A stretch of 64,000 nucleotides of DNA from Brachybacterium massiliense (GCF_900184245.1 NZ_FXXB01000008.1:682001-746000); one strand, 5' to 3'; shown: positions 50,789 to 58,857, numbered from the stretch's first letter. Program-made: numbers and translations. The notes: generated by a model from the sequence alone, not told the origin.

Positions 50789-53700
50789 GTGACCACGTCG
50801 ATCCTGCCTCTGCGGCTCGGTACGGCCCGGCTCGGTCAGTACGTCGAGCCGGGCGCGGAGGCGCCGAAGCGGATCACGGTTCATGGTGAGTGTTGGGAGC
50901 TGGTCACGGACCCGCAGATCGCGGTGACGGAGCAGCAGATCCGGAGATGGGCTGCGCAGGACGCCCAGGAGAAGGCTGAAGCCGCTCAGGAGGAGGCGGT
51001 CCGTCTCGCAGGGATCGCGGCGACCGAAGCGGATGAAGCTCTCGAGGCCGTGCTGGGCGAGATGGTCTCTGACAAGTCCAACGTCTTCATCCAGTCCGTC
51101 GCGCCGGTCGCGGAGATGCGCAAGCAGGGCGTGCTGTGGATCGACACCCGCCCTGTTGTCGTCGACGGCGCCCAGGTGCCGGGCAACATCCCGAAGACCT
51201 GGGACCCGGCCGCTGCCCAGTGGGTGGCGGTCACGGACGCCGCAGCCGTGCGGGCGGCTGCTGATGCCGCTGATGCCCACGCTGCTGCTGATGCCGCTGC
51301 GGCTGCGGCGGGTGAGGCGATGGCCGAGGCCCGCTATGGGGCCCGCCTCGCTGATCGCGCTCCTACCCCTGCTGACGGGGTCGACATGCCCGATGGGGCG
51401 GGCTGGCACCAGTACGGCCTGACCACCAACCACGAGGGCGTCACCGATGTGCGGCTGGTGCAGACGTGGCGGTGGGACGGAGCCCAGTGGCGTCGCCTGG
51501 ACATGGACACCACCATGCTGCCCGCCGTGGATATCGGTACCGGCACATTCGGTGACCTCTCTGGCGACCGCCTCGACATCACGGGCGAGTTCTCGGCGCG
51601 GGTCGCGGAGCTGATGGACGCTGCGGCGAAGCGGCTGATCGTGACCGAGGATGCGCTGCTGCAGCGCGCCACGGTGATCGAGGACATCGTCACCCCGGAG
51701 ATCGCGGCCGCCCGCGGTTATTTCGAGGAGATCATCCTCGGCTCGGGCGCGAACGTGATCCCGAACGGGAACCTCGCGATCTTCGACCGCGACACCACCA
51801 CGGGTGAGCAGCTGTCGACGCTGCGAGGCTGGCCCGGCGCGACGGGCATCATGGCGATGGCCCCGCCCGGGCTGCCCCGCTCGATCGGGATCAACGGCCG
51901 CGCGAACCGCGGCTCCGCCCGGTTCGCGGTGATGCCGGGCGAGACGTACTACTTCGCGGTGTACGTGTGGGCGGACCGGGCCGGGAAGCGGTTCTACGTC
52001 CAGCTCAACAGCAACGGCCAGACGAGCCCGTACGTGATCTCGAACCAGGTCACCCAGTCCCAGGAGTGGGTGCGGTTCGAGGGCCAGGTGACGATCCCGC
52101 AGGATGTCACCGAGGTCCAGCTCAACATCTACGGCAACCACACCAACGGCACGACCACCGCGGGCTGGCAGCGGTTCGCTGGGTTCGAGATGCGCCGCGC
52201 GATCGACACCTCGCTGATCGTGCCCGGCGCGATCAAGGCCCGCCAGATCCTCCTGACCGGCAACCCGGATGATCCGGACGAGGCAGCGCTCGCTGCGTCG
52301 CTCGCGGAGATCATCAAGCTGAAGGTCGGGCATCTGATCGTCGAGGACCAGGCCGATATCGAGGGTGCTCGCCTCGTCGGCGAGGCGTTCGCGGACTACC
52401 TCAACGTCACCGGGCAGCTGCTCGTCGGCGGTGAGGGCGCCGTGTTCACTGGCCCGGTCGCGTTCAAGAACTTGGTCGCGACGGGTGATCCGGATGATCC
52501 GGAGGCCGCGGCGATCATCGCGTCACTCGCGCGGATGCTCCGCATCGTCGCTGGCGACCCGACCGGTGAACGGGTCGAGATCGACCGCGACGGCGTCGTG
52601 AAGTACGGCCTGGACCCAGACGGGGTCCAGTACGAGATGGTCCGCATCGGCCCCGGCGAGGGTGACAACCTCCTCGCCATCGGCGACACCACCATGTCCC
52701 CGGAGGGCGTGCAGGCTCCCTCGGCCGAGGTCGAGACGCTCACGGTCGGTGGCCAGGGCCTGGAGGAGTGGCTCGACCCCTACCCGAAGGGCGTCGTGGG
52801 CTTTACCTACGAGGGATCCTCGTCCGCGTGGGACGGGTCGGGTAGGGAGATCGTCCGCCTGCAGGCTGAGGCGGAGCTCCTCCCGAACCGTCGCTACTCG
52901 ATCACCGTGGATCAGCACTTCGTCCGGACCCGCACGAACGCAGTGGTCCCGTACGTGGAGCAGATGCGGTGGACGATGGACGGCACGGACGTGAAGGGCG
53001 AGGACGACGCCGGTGGCCCGTCCACGATGCTCGCCTACGTCCGCCACTTCCTGTCCGCGGCGGGGTCGACCACGTCGGAGGCGGTGCCTGCACTGGTCGG
53101 ATGGATCGACACGCACGAGGACAACAACGGCTTCGGCACCGCGCCGAGGCTGGGGAAGTTCGCGCTGAGCACCCGCTCGGCCGGTGGTGTGGACACGCGC
53201 CTGATCGGGACCAGCACGTACCCGATCCGGATCACGATCCGGGATGAGGGCCCGACCATTCAGGCGACCGGCCGGTCCTGGTTCCATCTCGGGACGCCGG
53301 CGCAGGGATCCTCGGAGGCACCTGCTCCGAAGCCCGAGGTCAAGAGGTACACCAAGACGTACACCTCGATCTCGTTCCACACCTACGACAACAACGACAA
53401 CCAGACCAGCGACCTGGATGTGGTGCAGGGCCTGTACGCGGGTGGGCCCTCGCGGCTGCGTCGTCGTGGTGGGTGGAAGTTCCAGTCCTTCACCTCGGAT
53501 CTGTCCGGGGCGACGGTCGAGAAGATCGAGGTCTACGTCTACCTCAACCACTCGTACTACCACGCGGGTGCGGACGTGAACCTCGCGACGCACAACGGGA
53601 ACGTCGGCAACTCGCTGACCTCCCGCGTGACGGTCCGAGGCTGGAAGCGGAACACCGGCAGGTGGATCACTCTCCCGTCCTCGCTGCACAACGGCTTCCG

Positions 53701-53809
53701 CAACGGCAGCCTGCAGGGTATCGGCGTGATCTCCACGAACTCGACCGCTCAGCAGTACGCCCGGTTCAACGGTTCCGGCGCGAAGATCAGAATCACGTTC
53801 CGCAAGTGA
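50789..53809 (+). CDS. Large minor tail protein/receptor-binding candidate
   Basis: A 1006-residue GTG-start protein. A helical N-terminus (IRRWAAQDAQEKAEAAQEEA) and an Ala-rich segment lead to a middle beta domain with a carbohydrate-binding-module-like lead (NVIPNGNLAIFDRDTTTGEQ, FAVMPGETYYFAVYVWADRA). The C-terminal 350 residues are Tyr/Asn-rich (HSYYHAGADVNLATHNGNVG). This modular shape suits a tail tip or fibre that contacts host surface sugars. Two copies of a GDPDDPEAA/GNPDDPDEAA unit mark internal repetition. Confidence 0.75.
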   Translation: MTTSILPLRLGTARLGQYVEPGAEAPKRITVHGECWELVTDPQIAVTEQQIRRWAAQDAQEKAEAAQEEAVRLAGIAATEADEALEAVLGEMVSDKSNVFIQSVAPVAEMRKQGVLWIDTRPVVVDGAQVPGNIPKTWDPAAAQWVAVTDAAAVRAAADAADAHAAADAAAAAAGEAMAEARYGARLADRAPTPADGVDMPDGAGWHQYGLTTNHEGVTDVRLVQTWRWDGAQWRRLDMDTTMLPAVDIGTGTFGDLSGDRLDITGEFSARVAELMDAAAKRLIVTEDALLQRATVIEDIVTPEIAAARGYFEEIILGSGANVIPNGNLAIFDRDTTTGEQLSTLRGWPGATGIMAMAPPGLPRSIGINGRANRGSARFAVMPGETYYFAVYVWADRAGKRFYVQLNSNGQTSPYVISNQVTQSQEWVRFEGQVTIPQDVTEVQLNIYGNHTNGTTTAGWQRFAGFEMRRAIDTSLIVPGAIKARQILLTGNPDDPDEAALAASLAEIIKLKVGHLIVEDQADIEGARLVGEAFADYLNVTGQLLVGGEGAVFTGPVAFKNLVATGDPDDPEAAAIIASLARMLRIVAGDPTGERVEIDRDGVVKYGLDPDGVQYEMVRIGPGEGDNLLAIGDTTMSPEGVQAPSAEVETLTVGGQGLEEWLDPYPKGVVGFTYEGSSSAWDGSGREIVRLQAEAELLPNRRYSITVDQHFVRTRTNAVVPYVEQMRWTMDGTDVKGEDDAGGPSTMLAYVRHFLSAAGSTTSEAVPALVGWIDTHEDNNGFGTAPRLGKFALSTRSAGGVDTRLIGTSTYPIRITIRDEGPTIQATGRSWFHLGTPAQGSSEAPAPKPEVKRYTKTYTSISFHTYDNNDNQTSDLDVVQGLYAGGPSRLRRRGGWKFQSFTSDLSGATVEKIEVYVYLNHSYYHAGADVNLATHNGNVGNSLTSRVTVRGWKRNTGRWITLPSSLHNGFRNGSLQGIGVISTNSTAQQYARFNGSGAKIRITFRK

Positions 53810-53822
53810 TCAGGAGGTCACT

Positions 53823-54152
53823 ATGTCGTTGCTCGCCGCTCAGGCGCTCATCACCAACTCCCAGCTCCGCTCCCGCGTGGAGTCTGCGATCCGGACCACC
53901 GCCGCCGAGCGCGTCGGATGGGAGGGCGCTGCTGGCGTCCTCGCCCGCGCGGGATACACGGCCCCGGACACGGTCGCGCACCCGTTCATGCTGCGCCTCG
54001 CAACGAACGGGGACGTGATCGACGCTGCATGCGATGCGTGCGGTCACGCCGGACCTGTCGACGACGACACGATCCTGTGGATCATCGGCGACACCTGGAG
54101 CGCGATCGCCACCGAGATCTACGGCCCCCCGGAGCCTCCGCCCACTACCTGA
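53823..54152 (+). CDS. Small protein between tail and lysis genes
   Basis: A 109-residue protein (LLAAQALITNSQLRSRVESA, HPFMLRLATNGDVIDAACDA) containing CDACGH, a possible partial metal site. The ribosome site AGGAGG lies 8 bases before ATG 53823. Function is unknown, and it is the last gene before a terminator hairpin. Confidence 0.6.
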   Translation: MSLLAAQALITNSQLRSRVESAIRTTAAERVGWEGAAGVLARAGYTAPDTVAHPFMLRLATNGDVIDAACDACGHAGPVDDDTILWIIGDTWSAIATEIYGPPEPPPTT

Positions 54153-54164
54153 TCCCCGCACCCT

Positions 54165-54201
54165 CTGAGGCCCCGCGCAGCACTGCTGTTCGGGGCCTCA
54201 G
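54165..54201 (+). terminator. Terminator hairpin after the tail operon
   Basis: An 11-bp perfect stem, CTGAGGCCCCG (54165-54175) with CGGGGCCTCAG (54191-54201), and a 15-base loop. No T run, but the position between tail and lysis genes fits. Confidence 0.6.
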
Positions 54202-54231
54202 CCATGCCCGCACATCCCTGAGGAGACCCCC

Positions 54232-54408
54232 ATGCCCGAGCCCGAGCAGGAGCTGTACGGAGACGAGCACGAGCCGATCGAGGACGACACCGCCGACCAG
54301 ATGATCGACGGCGAGCACCCCGACGGCGACTATCCGCCTGAGATCTACGACGACGACCCGGAAGAGCCGATCGAAGACGAGCCGGCAGTCGAGGACGGAG
54401 AGGACTGA
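54232..54408 (+). CDS. 58-residue strongly acidic protein before the endolysin
   Basis: Nearly half the residues are Asp or Glu (HEPIEDDTADQMIDGEHPDG, DDDPEEPIEDEPAVEDGED), with no Lys or Arg. It is preceded by GAGGAGA and ends in a TGATG overlap with the endolysin. It may be an inhibitor or chaperone for lysis, or a DNA-mimic-like protein. Both are speculative. Confidence 0.6.
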   Translation: MPEPEQELYGDEHEPIEDDTADQMIDGEHPDGDYPPEIYDDDPEEPIEDEPAVEDGED

Positions 54409-55592
54409 TGGCGCACAAGATCCTCCCGAGGTCGGCGTGGTCGTCGACCAGCGCTCGCGGCACCGGCATCACGTGGTCGCGAGTCCGCGGCATCGTCTGC
54501 CACTACCCCGCTATGGGGAAAGCGGTCGGCGTGCTCACGCAGGCGCAGGAAGCGGCGCGGCTGCGCGGCTGGCGCTCGTACCACGTGAACTCGCTGGGCT
54601 GGCTGGACATCGGCTACTCCTACGCGATCGGCCAGTCGGGGCGGATCTACTCGCTGCGCGGTGATCGGGTCGGTGGCCACACCTACGGCCACAACAGCAC
54701 GACGTTGGGCGTGCTGTTCATCGTCGGCGACAACGAACCTCTCACCGCCGCCGCGAAGGCCGCGTTCCGGGCACTCCGGGCCACGCTCCGCAAGCGCGGC
54801 GCGTCCTCGGGCGTGTGGGGCCACCGGGAGATGTCCGGGAACTCCACCCGCTGCCCCGGCCCGTTCATCATGGGCTCGATCCGCGACGGGTCCCTCACGG
54901 GCAGCTCCGCAGGAGCGTCGAAGCCGAGCACCCCCTCGAAGCCGTCACCCTCGCCGAGCGCCGAGTTCGCCGACGTGGACAAGACCCAGACCTGGCTGAA
55001 GGCGCTCGGCTACGACCCCGGCCCGCTGGACGGCAAGTACGACACCAAGACCGCCGCCGCGACGCGGGCAGCGCAGGAGGCTCTCGGAATCACCCCGGTG
55101 GACGGCCGCCCCGGCCCCACCACACGCACCCATCTGGAGGCAGCAGTGACCACTCTCGACAAGATCAGCAAGGACCTCGCGACCATCAAGCGCGCGCTCG
55201 AGCCCGGAATCGCTGGGAAGCGCACCGACGGCGAGCACGTCGCCCAGATGCGGAAGTTCCGCAACGAACTCTCCACCACCATCCCCGCCGAGGTCCTCGA
55301 CGCACCGATCCGCCTCCAGGGCTCCCGCGCCGGCACCACCAGCACCCTGCGCACCAAGATGGCGTGGCTCGACCACGAGCGCGACCGCCAGAACGCCGCC
55401 ATCGCCGGCCTCTCCACCCAGCTGGCCGGCCTGTCCGCCGCCGTGACCGCGCTCGCGGACGGCGGGTCGGTCGACCTCGAGGCTGTGCGTGCCGCGGCCG
55501 CCGAGGGCGCGCGGCAGGGTGGCGTGTCCGTCTCGGCCGAGGACGTCGCGGCGCTGCTCGCGATCACTGTCGCCCCGGACGACGAGGGCTGA
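54408..55592 (+). CDS. Endolysin: N-acetylmuramoyl-L-alanine amidase with peptidoglycan-binding domain
   Basis: A 394-residue protein. Residues about 10-165 form an Amidase_2 domain, with zinc-site candidates in RGIVCHYPAM, SYHVNS and GVWGHREMSGNSTRCPG. A Ser/Pro/Lys linker follows, then PG_binding_1 (KTQTWLKALGYDPGPLDGKY, RAAQEALGITP), then a helical C-terminal tail that may be a multimerisation or cell-wall segment. It cleaves the amide bond between MurNAc and peptide stems. Start ATG 54408 overlaps the acidic gene. Confidence 0.9.
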   Translation: MAHKILPRSAWSSTSARGTGITWSRVRGIVCHYPAMGKAVGVLTQAQEAARLRGWRSYHVNSLGWLDIGYSYAIGQSGRIYSLRGDRVGGHTYGHNSTTLGVLFIVGDNEPLTAAAKAAFRALRATLRKRGASSGVWGHREMSGNSTRCPGPFIMGSIRDGSLTGSSAGASKPSTPSKPSPSPSAEFADVDKTQTWLKALGYDPGPLDGKYDTKTAAATRAAQEALGITPVDGRPGPTTRTHLEAAVTTLDKISKDLATIKRALEPGIAGKRTDGEHVAQMRKFRNELSTTIPAEVLDAPIRLQGSRAGTTSTLRTKMAWLDHERDRQNAAIAGLSTQLAGLSAAVTALADGGSVDLEAVRAAAAEGARQGGVSVSAEDVAALLAITVAPDDEG

Positions 55593-55595
55593 CCC

Positions 55596-56042
55596 GTGCC
55601 ATCCAGCCCGTTCCCCGTCCCGCCGGGGAGGCTGCGCTGGCTCACCCGCGCCGAGGACGCGATCCGGGTCGGGATCTACTCCTGGATCACCGTCTCCGGC
55701 GCGGCGGTGCTGTACCACCCGCCCCGCTCGTACGGGCAGGTCGCTGACGTCCTCACCTTCGGCTGGGGGCTGCTGCAGCTCCTGGCCGTGGTGGGCGTCG
55801 TCGCAGTGCTCGCCGGCAAGCCGCTGTGGGAGTGGAGAATCGCCGGGCCCGTCGCGGCCGGGATCCTCTTCTACGCTCTCGTCTCTTTCCAGGCTGTCGG
55901 CGCGGAGGGACTCGGTCACCTACCGCGCGCGGCGGATGTCACGGCCCTGTCCCTCGCGATCCTCGCCAGATTCTTCGCGCTGTGGCAGAAGGTCGAGCAG
56001 GCCGAGGTGAGGGCGCGAGTGCAGAGGGGGATGGATGAGTGA
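55596..56042 (+). CDS. Membrane protein in the lysis cassette
   Basis: A 148-residue GTG-start protein with about four hydrophobic segments (IRVGIYSWITVSGAAVLYH, LQLLAVVGVVAVLAG, VAAGILFYALVSFQ, VTALSLAILARFFALW). Position directly after the endolysin suggests a holin-type or lysis-support role. The 3' end overlaps the next gene. Confidence 0.7.
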   Translation: MPSSPFPVPPGRLRWLTRAEDAIRVGIYSWITVSGAAVLYHPPRSYGQVADVLTFGWGLLQLLAVVGVVAVLAGKPLWEWRIAGPVAAGILFYALVSFQAVGAEGLGHLPRAADVTALSLAILARFFALWQKVEQAEVRARVQRGMDE

Positions 56043-56490
56043 CGCCGCGATCCAGGCCCTCAGCGCCGTCGTCATCGCCGCCATCGGGATCATCACCACC
56101 TACATCACCGTCCGCGGCCGCTCGCCTCGGGATGAGCCGGACGCAGCGCCGGTCACGAACGAGCAGGTGCGCGAGGCCGAGGATCCGGGCGTCGTCGCGA
56201 TCAAGATCGCCTACGGCACGCAGCTCCAGCTCGAGAAGACCCAGGCCGATCTCGACAAGACGAAGACGTCGCTGGGCCAGACGCAGTCCGACCTCGAGCA
56301 GACCGTGAAGGACCTCGAGGCCGTGCGCGGCGAGCTCCGCTCTGTCCTCGCCGAGCTCGAGTCCATCGCCCGCGACCTCCGCCGATTCGTCGAGTGGGAG
56401 GAAGCCGGCGCCCACGGCGCCCCACCGATCGCCCTGACCGACATCTACGCCCGCCTCGAGGCCCTCACCAGAAAGAGACCCCACCCATGA
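56035..56490 (+). CDS. Membrane-anchored coiled-coil protein (spanin- or holin-like partner)
   Basis: A 151-residue protein with one N-terminal TM helix (IQALSAVVIAAIGIITTYIT) followed by an acidic linker and a coiled coil (QLQLEKTQADLDKTKTSLGQ). It is common among actinophage lysis cassettes. It may span the envelope or cooperate with holin. The start overlaps the previous gene by 8 bases. Confidence 0.65.
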   Translation: MSDAAIQALSAVVIAAIGIITTYITVRGRSPRDEPDAAPVTNEQVREAEDPGVVAIKIAYGTQLQLEKTQADLDKTKTSLGQTQSDLEQTVKDLEAVRGELRSVLAELESIARDLRRFVEWEEAGAHGAPPIALTDIYARLEALTRKRPHP

Positions 56491-56924
56491 CGGAAGTCAT
56501 CGCCACTGCCACTGCCCTCACCCCGATTGGTGCGGTGCTCGTCCTGGCCGCGCTCGCGCAGGTCGCCATCGTCCAGGCCGCCAAGGACCAGGCATGGTCC
56601 AAGAAGCGCACCCAGCGCGTCTCGATCATCGTCGCCGCGGTGCTCGGCCTCGTGGCCGCGGTCGTGCTCGGCATGATCACCGGGCTCCCCGACTCCGTGA
56701 TCCAGATCGTCTCCTCGATCCTCCTGTCCGTCGCCGCGGTCGCGGTGCTCGGCCAGGGCCTGTACAAGGTGATCGGCTACGCCATCCCCGATGGCCGCGA
56801 CGAGGACGACCCTGGCACCCCGACGATCGTCGTGAACGGGACCGTTGACCCGGAAGTCGTCATCGGCGACCTCGATCTGCGCGGGCTCCGCGTCCGTGGC
56901 GAGCGACCGAAGGACGACGTCTGA
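56487..56924 (+). CDS. Holin-like membrane protein
   Basis: A 145-residue protein with three hydrophobic helices (TPIGAVLVLAALAQVAIVQA, IIVAAVLGLVAAVVLGMITG, IVSSILLSVAAVAVLGQGLY) and a charged C-terminal tail. This layout fits actinophage holins. It is probably the hole former for the amidase. ATGA coupling joins it to the previous gene. Confidence 0.75.
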   Translation: MTEVIATATALTPIGAVLVLAALAQVAIVQAAKDQAWSKKRTQRVSIIVAAVLGLVAAVVLGMITGLPDSVIQIVSSILLSVAAVAVLGQGLYKVIGYAIPDGRDEDDPGTPTIVVNGTVDPEVVIGDLDLRGLRVRGERPKDDV

Positions 56925-57040
56925 TGTACGTCTGTCCCCGCTGCGGCGCGACCTACGAGGACTTTACGAGCGCCGAGTGGTGCAAGCGTGAGGACGACCT
57001 CAACCGGTACGCCGACCACGACACTGAACTCAGAGCATGA
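56924..57040 (+). CDS. 38-residue zinc-ribbon-like microprotein
   Basis: MYVCPRCGATYEDFTS has a CxxC knuckle followed by a third Cys (EWCKREDD). It starts at a TGATG overlap with the holin gene and stops just before a terminator. It resembles other phage knuckle proteins in the early region. Confidence 0.55.
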   Translation: MYVCPRCGATYEDFTSAEWCKREDDLNRYADHDTELRA

Positions 57041-57045
57041 AGAAA

Positions 57046-57081
57046 CGCCCCATCCTGGCCCTGACGGGCTGGGATGGGGCG
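57046..57081 (+). terminator. Terminator at the end of the late operon
   Basis: Arms CGCCCCATCC (57046-57055) and GGATGGGGCG (57072-57081) form a 10-bp perfect stem followed by CTATCGT. Confidence 0.7.
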
Positions 57082-57128
57082 CTATCGTCATCTCCAGGCA
57101 GTCGACGCGCTACCTGTGAACATCCCGA

Positions 57129-57158
57129 TTGACCAAGGGTTTCACAGATGCATAAACT
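57129..57158 (+). promoter_or_regulatory. Putative sigma-70-type promoter of the right-end gene
   Basis: TTGACC (57129-57134) and TAAACT (57153-57158) are separated by 18 bases. The inverted pair CTGTGAA (57113-57119) and TTCACAG (57141-57147) straddles the -35 box and may be an operator. It lies just past the late terminator, so the downstream gene probably has separate, lysogen-stage expression. Confidence 0.55.
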
Positions 57159-57246
57159 GCGATCACCTCGACGGACGGTCGGGGTTTCTGTGTCCATCCG
57201 GGGATGCGACCGCATGTTCTGGGCGCCCCCGAAGAGAAAGTCGGGC

Positions 57247-57900
57247 ATGTTGATCTCGGAGGGTGACGATGACCACCACGAACCTCTTTCCACAGCTCCC
57301 GGAGCTTCCGAAGGGGATGAAGGCAATCTCGCTGAACGGGGACCGGAAGCTGAGGATCCTGGCCAAGGAGCTGGAGAGCACTCAGCCGATGCCTCGAAGG
57401 ACCGTGAGGAAGACCAGCAGCAGGCACTCAGTCGCGTCGAAGATGGCTCGGATGAAGAGCTCACGGAAGCAGACCAGCGCGTAATTGAACTCGCGATGGT
57501 GGCCGCCCAGGTCGCCATCGAGCGCTCCGAGTCGTTCAGTGGCCTCTTGCCTGCTCCGAAGGATTGGGAGCGCTACGGACCTGAGTGGCACGAGCGGATC
57601 ATGCAGATGTCAGAGTCGTTCACGACCCATGAGTCGGCGCGTCGAGACCGAGTGGTCGACGCAACGATCGATGAAGCTCCGAAGTCCCGCCGCACCGCAG
57701 CAGCTCTGGCGATGATCGCGATGGTTCTTGCCTTCGTTGCTGGCGTGGTCTTTCGCCAACCGTGGCTCGGCGCGGCCTTCATCACGATGCCCGTCATGCT
57801 GATGGTCCAGGCGTTCCTCCCGGAGCGAGAGAGCAAGACGTCTCATACGCCGACGGAGCGCAGAGGATCGTCCAGATCGCCTGAAGAGGACGAAAGGTAG
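57247..57900 (+). CDS. DUF2335-like membrane protein, candidate lysogenic-conversion gene
   Basis: About 217 residues. The N-terminal half is acidic and disordered (Glu/Asp/Gln). SFSGLLPAPKDWERYGPEWH with ERIMQMSESFTTHE matches the conserved DUF2335 signature, followed by two TM helices (ALAMIAMVLAFVAGVVF, AAFITMPVMLMVQAFL) and a charged tail. The frame opens at ATG 57148, but that codon overlaps the predicted promoter, so ATG 57247 is preferred. A competing ATG at 57269 in another frame has a good ribosome site but a poor protein. DUF2335 proteins are often prophage-borne and have been proposed to act at the membrane. Confidence 0.7.
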   Translation: MLISEGDDDHHEPLSTAPGASEGDEGNLAERGPEAEDPGQGAGEHSADASKDREEDQQQALSRVEDGSDEELTEADQRVIELAMVAAQVAIERSESFSGLLPAPKDWERYGPEWHERIMQMSESFTTHESARRDRVVDATIDEAPKSRRTAAALAMIAMVLAFVAGVVFRQPWLGAAFITMPVMLMVQAFLPERESKTSHTPTERRGSSRSPEEDER

Positions 57901-57914
57901 TTCGTTGCGACCGA

Positions 57915-57950
57915 AGCGCCCCCACTCTCCTTTGGGAGGGTGGGGGCGCT
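57915..57950. terminator. Bidirectional terminator between converging accessory genes
   Basis: An 11-bp perfect outer stem (57915-57925 with 57940-57950) is extended by TCTCC/GGAG inner pairs, with TTTC following on the plus side. It separates the DUF2335-like gene from the minus-strand lipoprotein gene. Confidence 0.75.
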
Positions 57951-57959
57951 TTCATGCGC

Positions 57960-58214
57960 TCAGGTGTCCGTGCGCGTCGACGACGAGCTGTAGCAGCCGA
58001 TCTCGCGCAGGGCCTCGTTGGCCTGGACCACCTTCGAGGACTTCGGATCCCACTCGTTGCGGATCTCGAACAGCTCAGCACAGGTGGCACCCGATTCGAG
58101 AGCGTCGTTGAACCCCTCATAAGTACCGGTGTCAGCCGGCCCACTACCGCACGCGCTCAGTGCCACGGCGGCAAGGAGACAGATGGAAGCGGAGCGCACG
58201 CGGGTGACCATCAT
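57960..58214 (-). CDS. Small prophage lipoprotein
   Basis: An 84-residue precursor. A basic N-terminus and hydrophobic segment lead to the lipobox ALSAC. The mature part has two further cysteines in GATCAELFEIRNEWDPKS and LREIGCYSSSSTRTD, probably a disulfide. The pattern recurs in small actinophage lipoproteins, some suspected of superinfection exclusion. The start codon is uncertain (ATG 58214 or 58211) and lacks a clear ribosome site. Confidence 0.65.
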   Translation of the reverse strand: MMVTRVRSASICLLAAVALSACGSGPADTGTYEGFNDALESGATCAELFEIRNEWDPKSSKVVQANEALREIGCYSSSSTRTDT

Positions 58215-58221
58215 CAGGAGG

Positions 58222-58536
58222 TTACCCGGGCTCCGGCCGGGGCGGGGCGGGTTCGGCACGACACCGGTCCGGTGACTGCGGGCGCATCATGCCCGTGCGC
58301 CCGGTCCGTACTCCGTACTCCTCCATCGGCCCGGCCCCCACCCGGCCGACGCACCCCACGAGCGTCCGGGTACCGCAGTCACGGCACTCCCAGGTCCGGT
58401 GCCCGCCCGTGAACGGCCCGGCCCCGCACTGGCAGGCCTGCCACCCGATCAGGTACCGGTCACTCCCGCAGACACAGGTCGGTGGGGTGGGTTCGGCCCA
58501 GCCGTGCGGTGTGCGGATCAGCCAGGAGTCGGTCAT
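58222..58536 (-). CDS. Zinc-ribbon protein at the prophage right end
   Basis: A 104-residue protein. TPPTCVCGSDRYLIGWQACQ and a later WECRDCGTRTLVGCVG give CxC/CxC and CxxC/C sets that could bind two zinc ions. The C-terminus is basic and disordered. The normal start is ATG 58536 (MTDSWLIRTPHG). The frame also stays open upstream to ATG 58629, which I propose is the start codon of the interrupted ssb, so the lysogen may make an N-terminally extended form from the ssb signals. Confidence 0.6.
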   Translation of the reverse strand: MTDSWLIRTPHGWAEPTPPTCVCGSDRYLIGWQACQCGAGPFTGGHRTWECRDCGTRTLVGCVGRVGAGPMEEYGVRTGRTGMMRPQSPDRCRAEPAPPRPEPG

Positions 58537-58604
58537 GGGGACAGTGTGCCGGGAGGGTGAGACCGCTCCGACAGGCATGCTGAGATGGCCATCTGTCAGG
58601 ATGG

Positions 58605-58629
58605 GCAACCTGTTGGGCATCTCGGGCAT
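58605..58629 (-). other. Putative attR and 5' end of the interrupted ssb
   Basis: Read on the minus strand from ATG 58629, the codons are M P E M P N and then AGG at 58611-58609. At the left junction the headless ssb reads AGA CTC ACG ACC GTG in the same codon phase. Joining at the shared CAG gives a plausible SSB start, MPEMPNRLTTVIGNATADP. No ribosome site precedes the ATG, and a tRNA terminator sits just upstream. The site is therefore a hypothesis. Confidence 0.4.
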
Positions 58630-58634
58630 GAAAC

Positions 58635-58666
58635 AGACCCGGCCTCCGTGGTGGAGAACCGGGCCT
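58635..58666 (-). terminator. Terminator of tRNA-Thr
   Basis: On the minus strand AGGCCCGG pairs with CCGGGTCT through one G-U wobble, with inner TCTCC/GGAG pairing, and GTTTC follows. It begins 10 bases past the tRNA 3' end. Confidence 0.55.
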
Positions 58667-58675
58667 GACCTGCGG

Positions 58676-58748
58676 AGCCGCCTAGGAGAATCGAACTCCT
58701 GACCTATTCATTACGAGTGAATCGCTCTACCGACTGAGCTAAGGCGGC
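58676..58748 (-). tRNA. tRNA-Thr (anticodon CGU)
   Basis: A 73-base cloverleaf on the minus strand. Acceptor GCCGCCT pairs with AGGCGGC, the D-stem is GCTC/GAGC, the anticodon stem ATTCA/TGAAT holds loop CTCGTAA with anticodon CGU, and the T-loop is TTCGATT. It decodes ACG. The gene looks intact, so it is not the integration target. Confidence 0.95.
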
Positions 58749-58777
58749 ATCGCCACCCGGAGGTGGCAGACCGGTTC

Positions 58778-58807
58778 ACTGTACGTGACCTGCGCCGGTC
58801 GGCGCAA
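58778..58807 (-). promoter_or_regulatory. Putative promoter of tRNA-Thr
   Basis: On the minus strand, TTGCGC (58807-58802) and TACAGT (58783-58778) are spaced 18 bases, about 30 bases upstream of the tRNA 5' end. This is the expected position for a stable RNA promoter. Confidence 0.4.
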
Positions 58808-58857
58808 AGCCGGGAACAGCGATCCCCGTCACGCTCACAGCGCTCTGGCCGGGGCTG

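Larger units (their letters stand above)
10876..58612. mobile_element. Integrated siphovirus-type prophage, about 47.7 kb
   Basis: A contiguous run carries a serine integrase, divergent regulators, an early operon, HNH/packaging genes, head, tail and lysis genes, and right-end accessory genes, in canonical order. It is flanked by normal chromosomal genes and interrupts an ssb paralogue. All structural modules look intact; the only clear lesion is an in-frame stop in one HNH gene. It may therefore still be inducible. Tail length is set by a tape measure of about 1444 residues, and no sheath gene is seen, so a long non-contractile tail is inferred. End points are inferred, with the right end less certain than the left. 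Confidence 0.9.

Noticed and set aside
58264..58282. Alternative attR inside the zinc-ribbon gene, from a loose match to the attL sequence
   Set aside because: Alignment needs gaps and does not restore an ssb start codon.
10881..58612. CRISPR arrays or insertion sequences inside the prophage
   Set aside because: I saw no regularly spaced repeats and no transposase motifs.
58676..58748. tRNA-Thr as the prophage integration site
   Set aside because: The tRNA is intact, no partial tRNA copy was noticed at the left end, and the integrase is a serine type rather than a tRNA-targeting tyrosine type.
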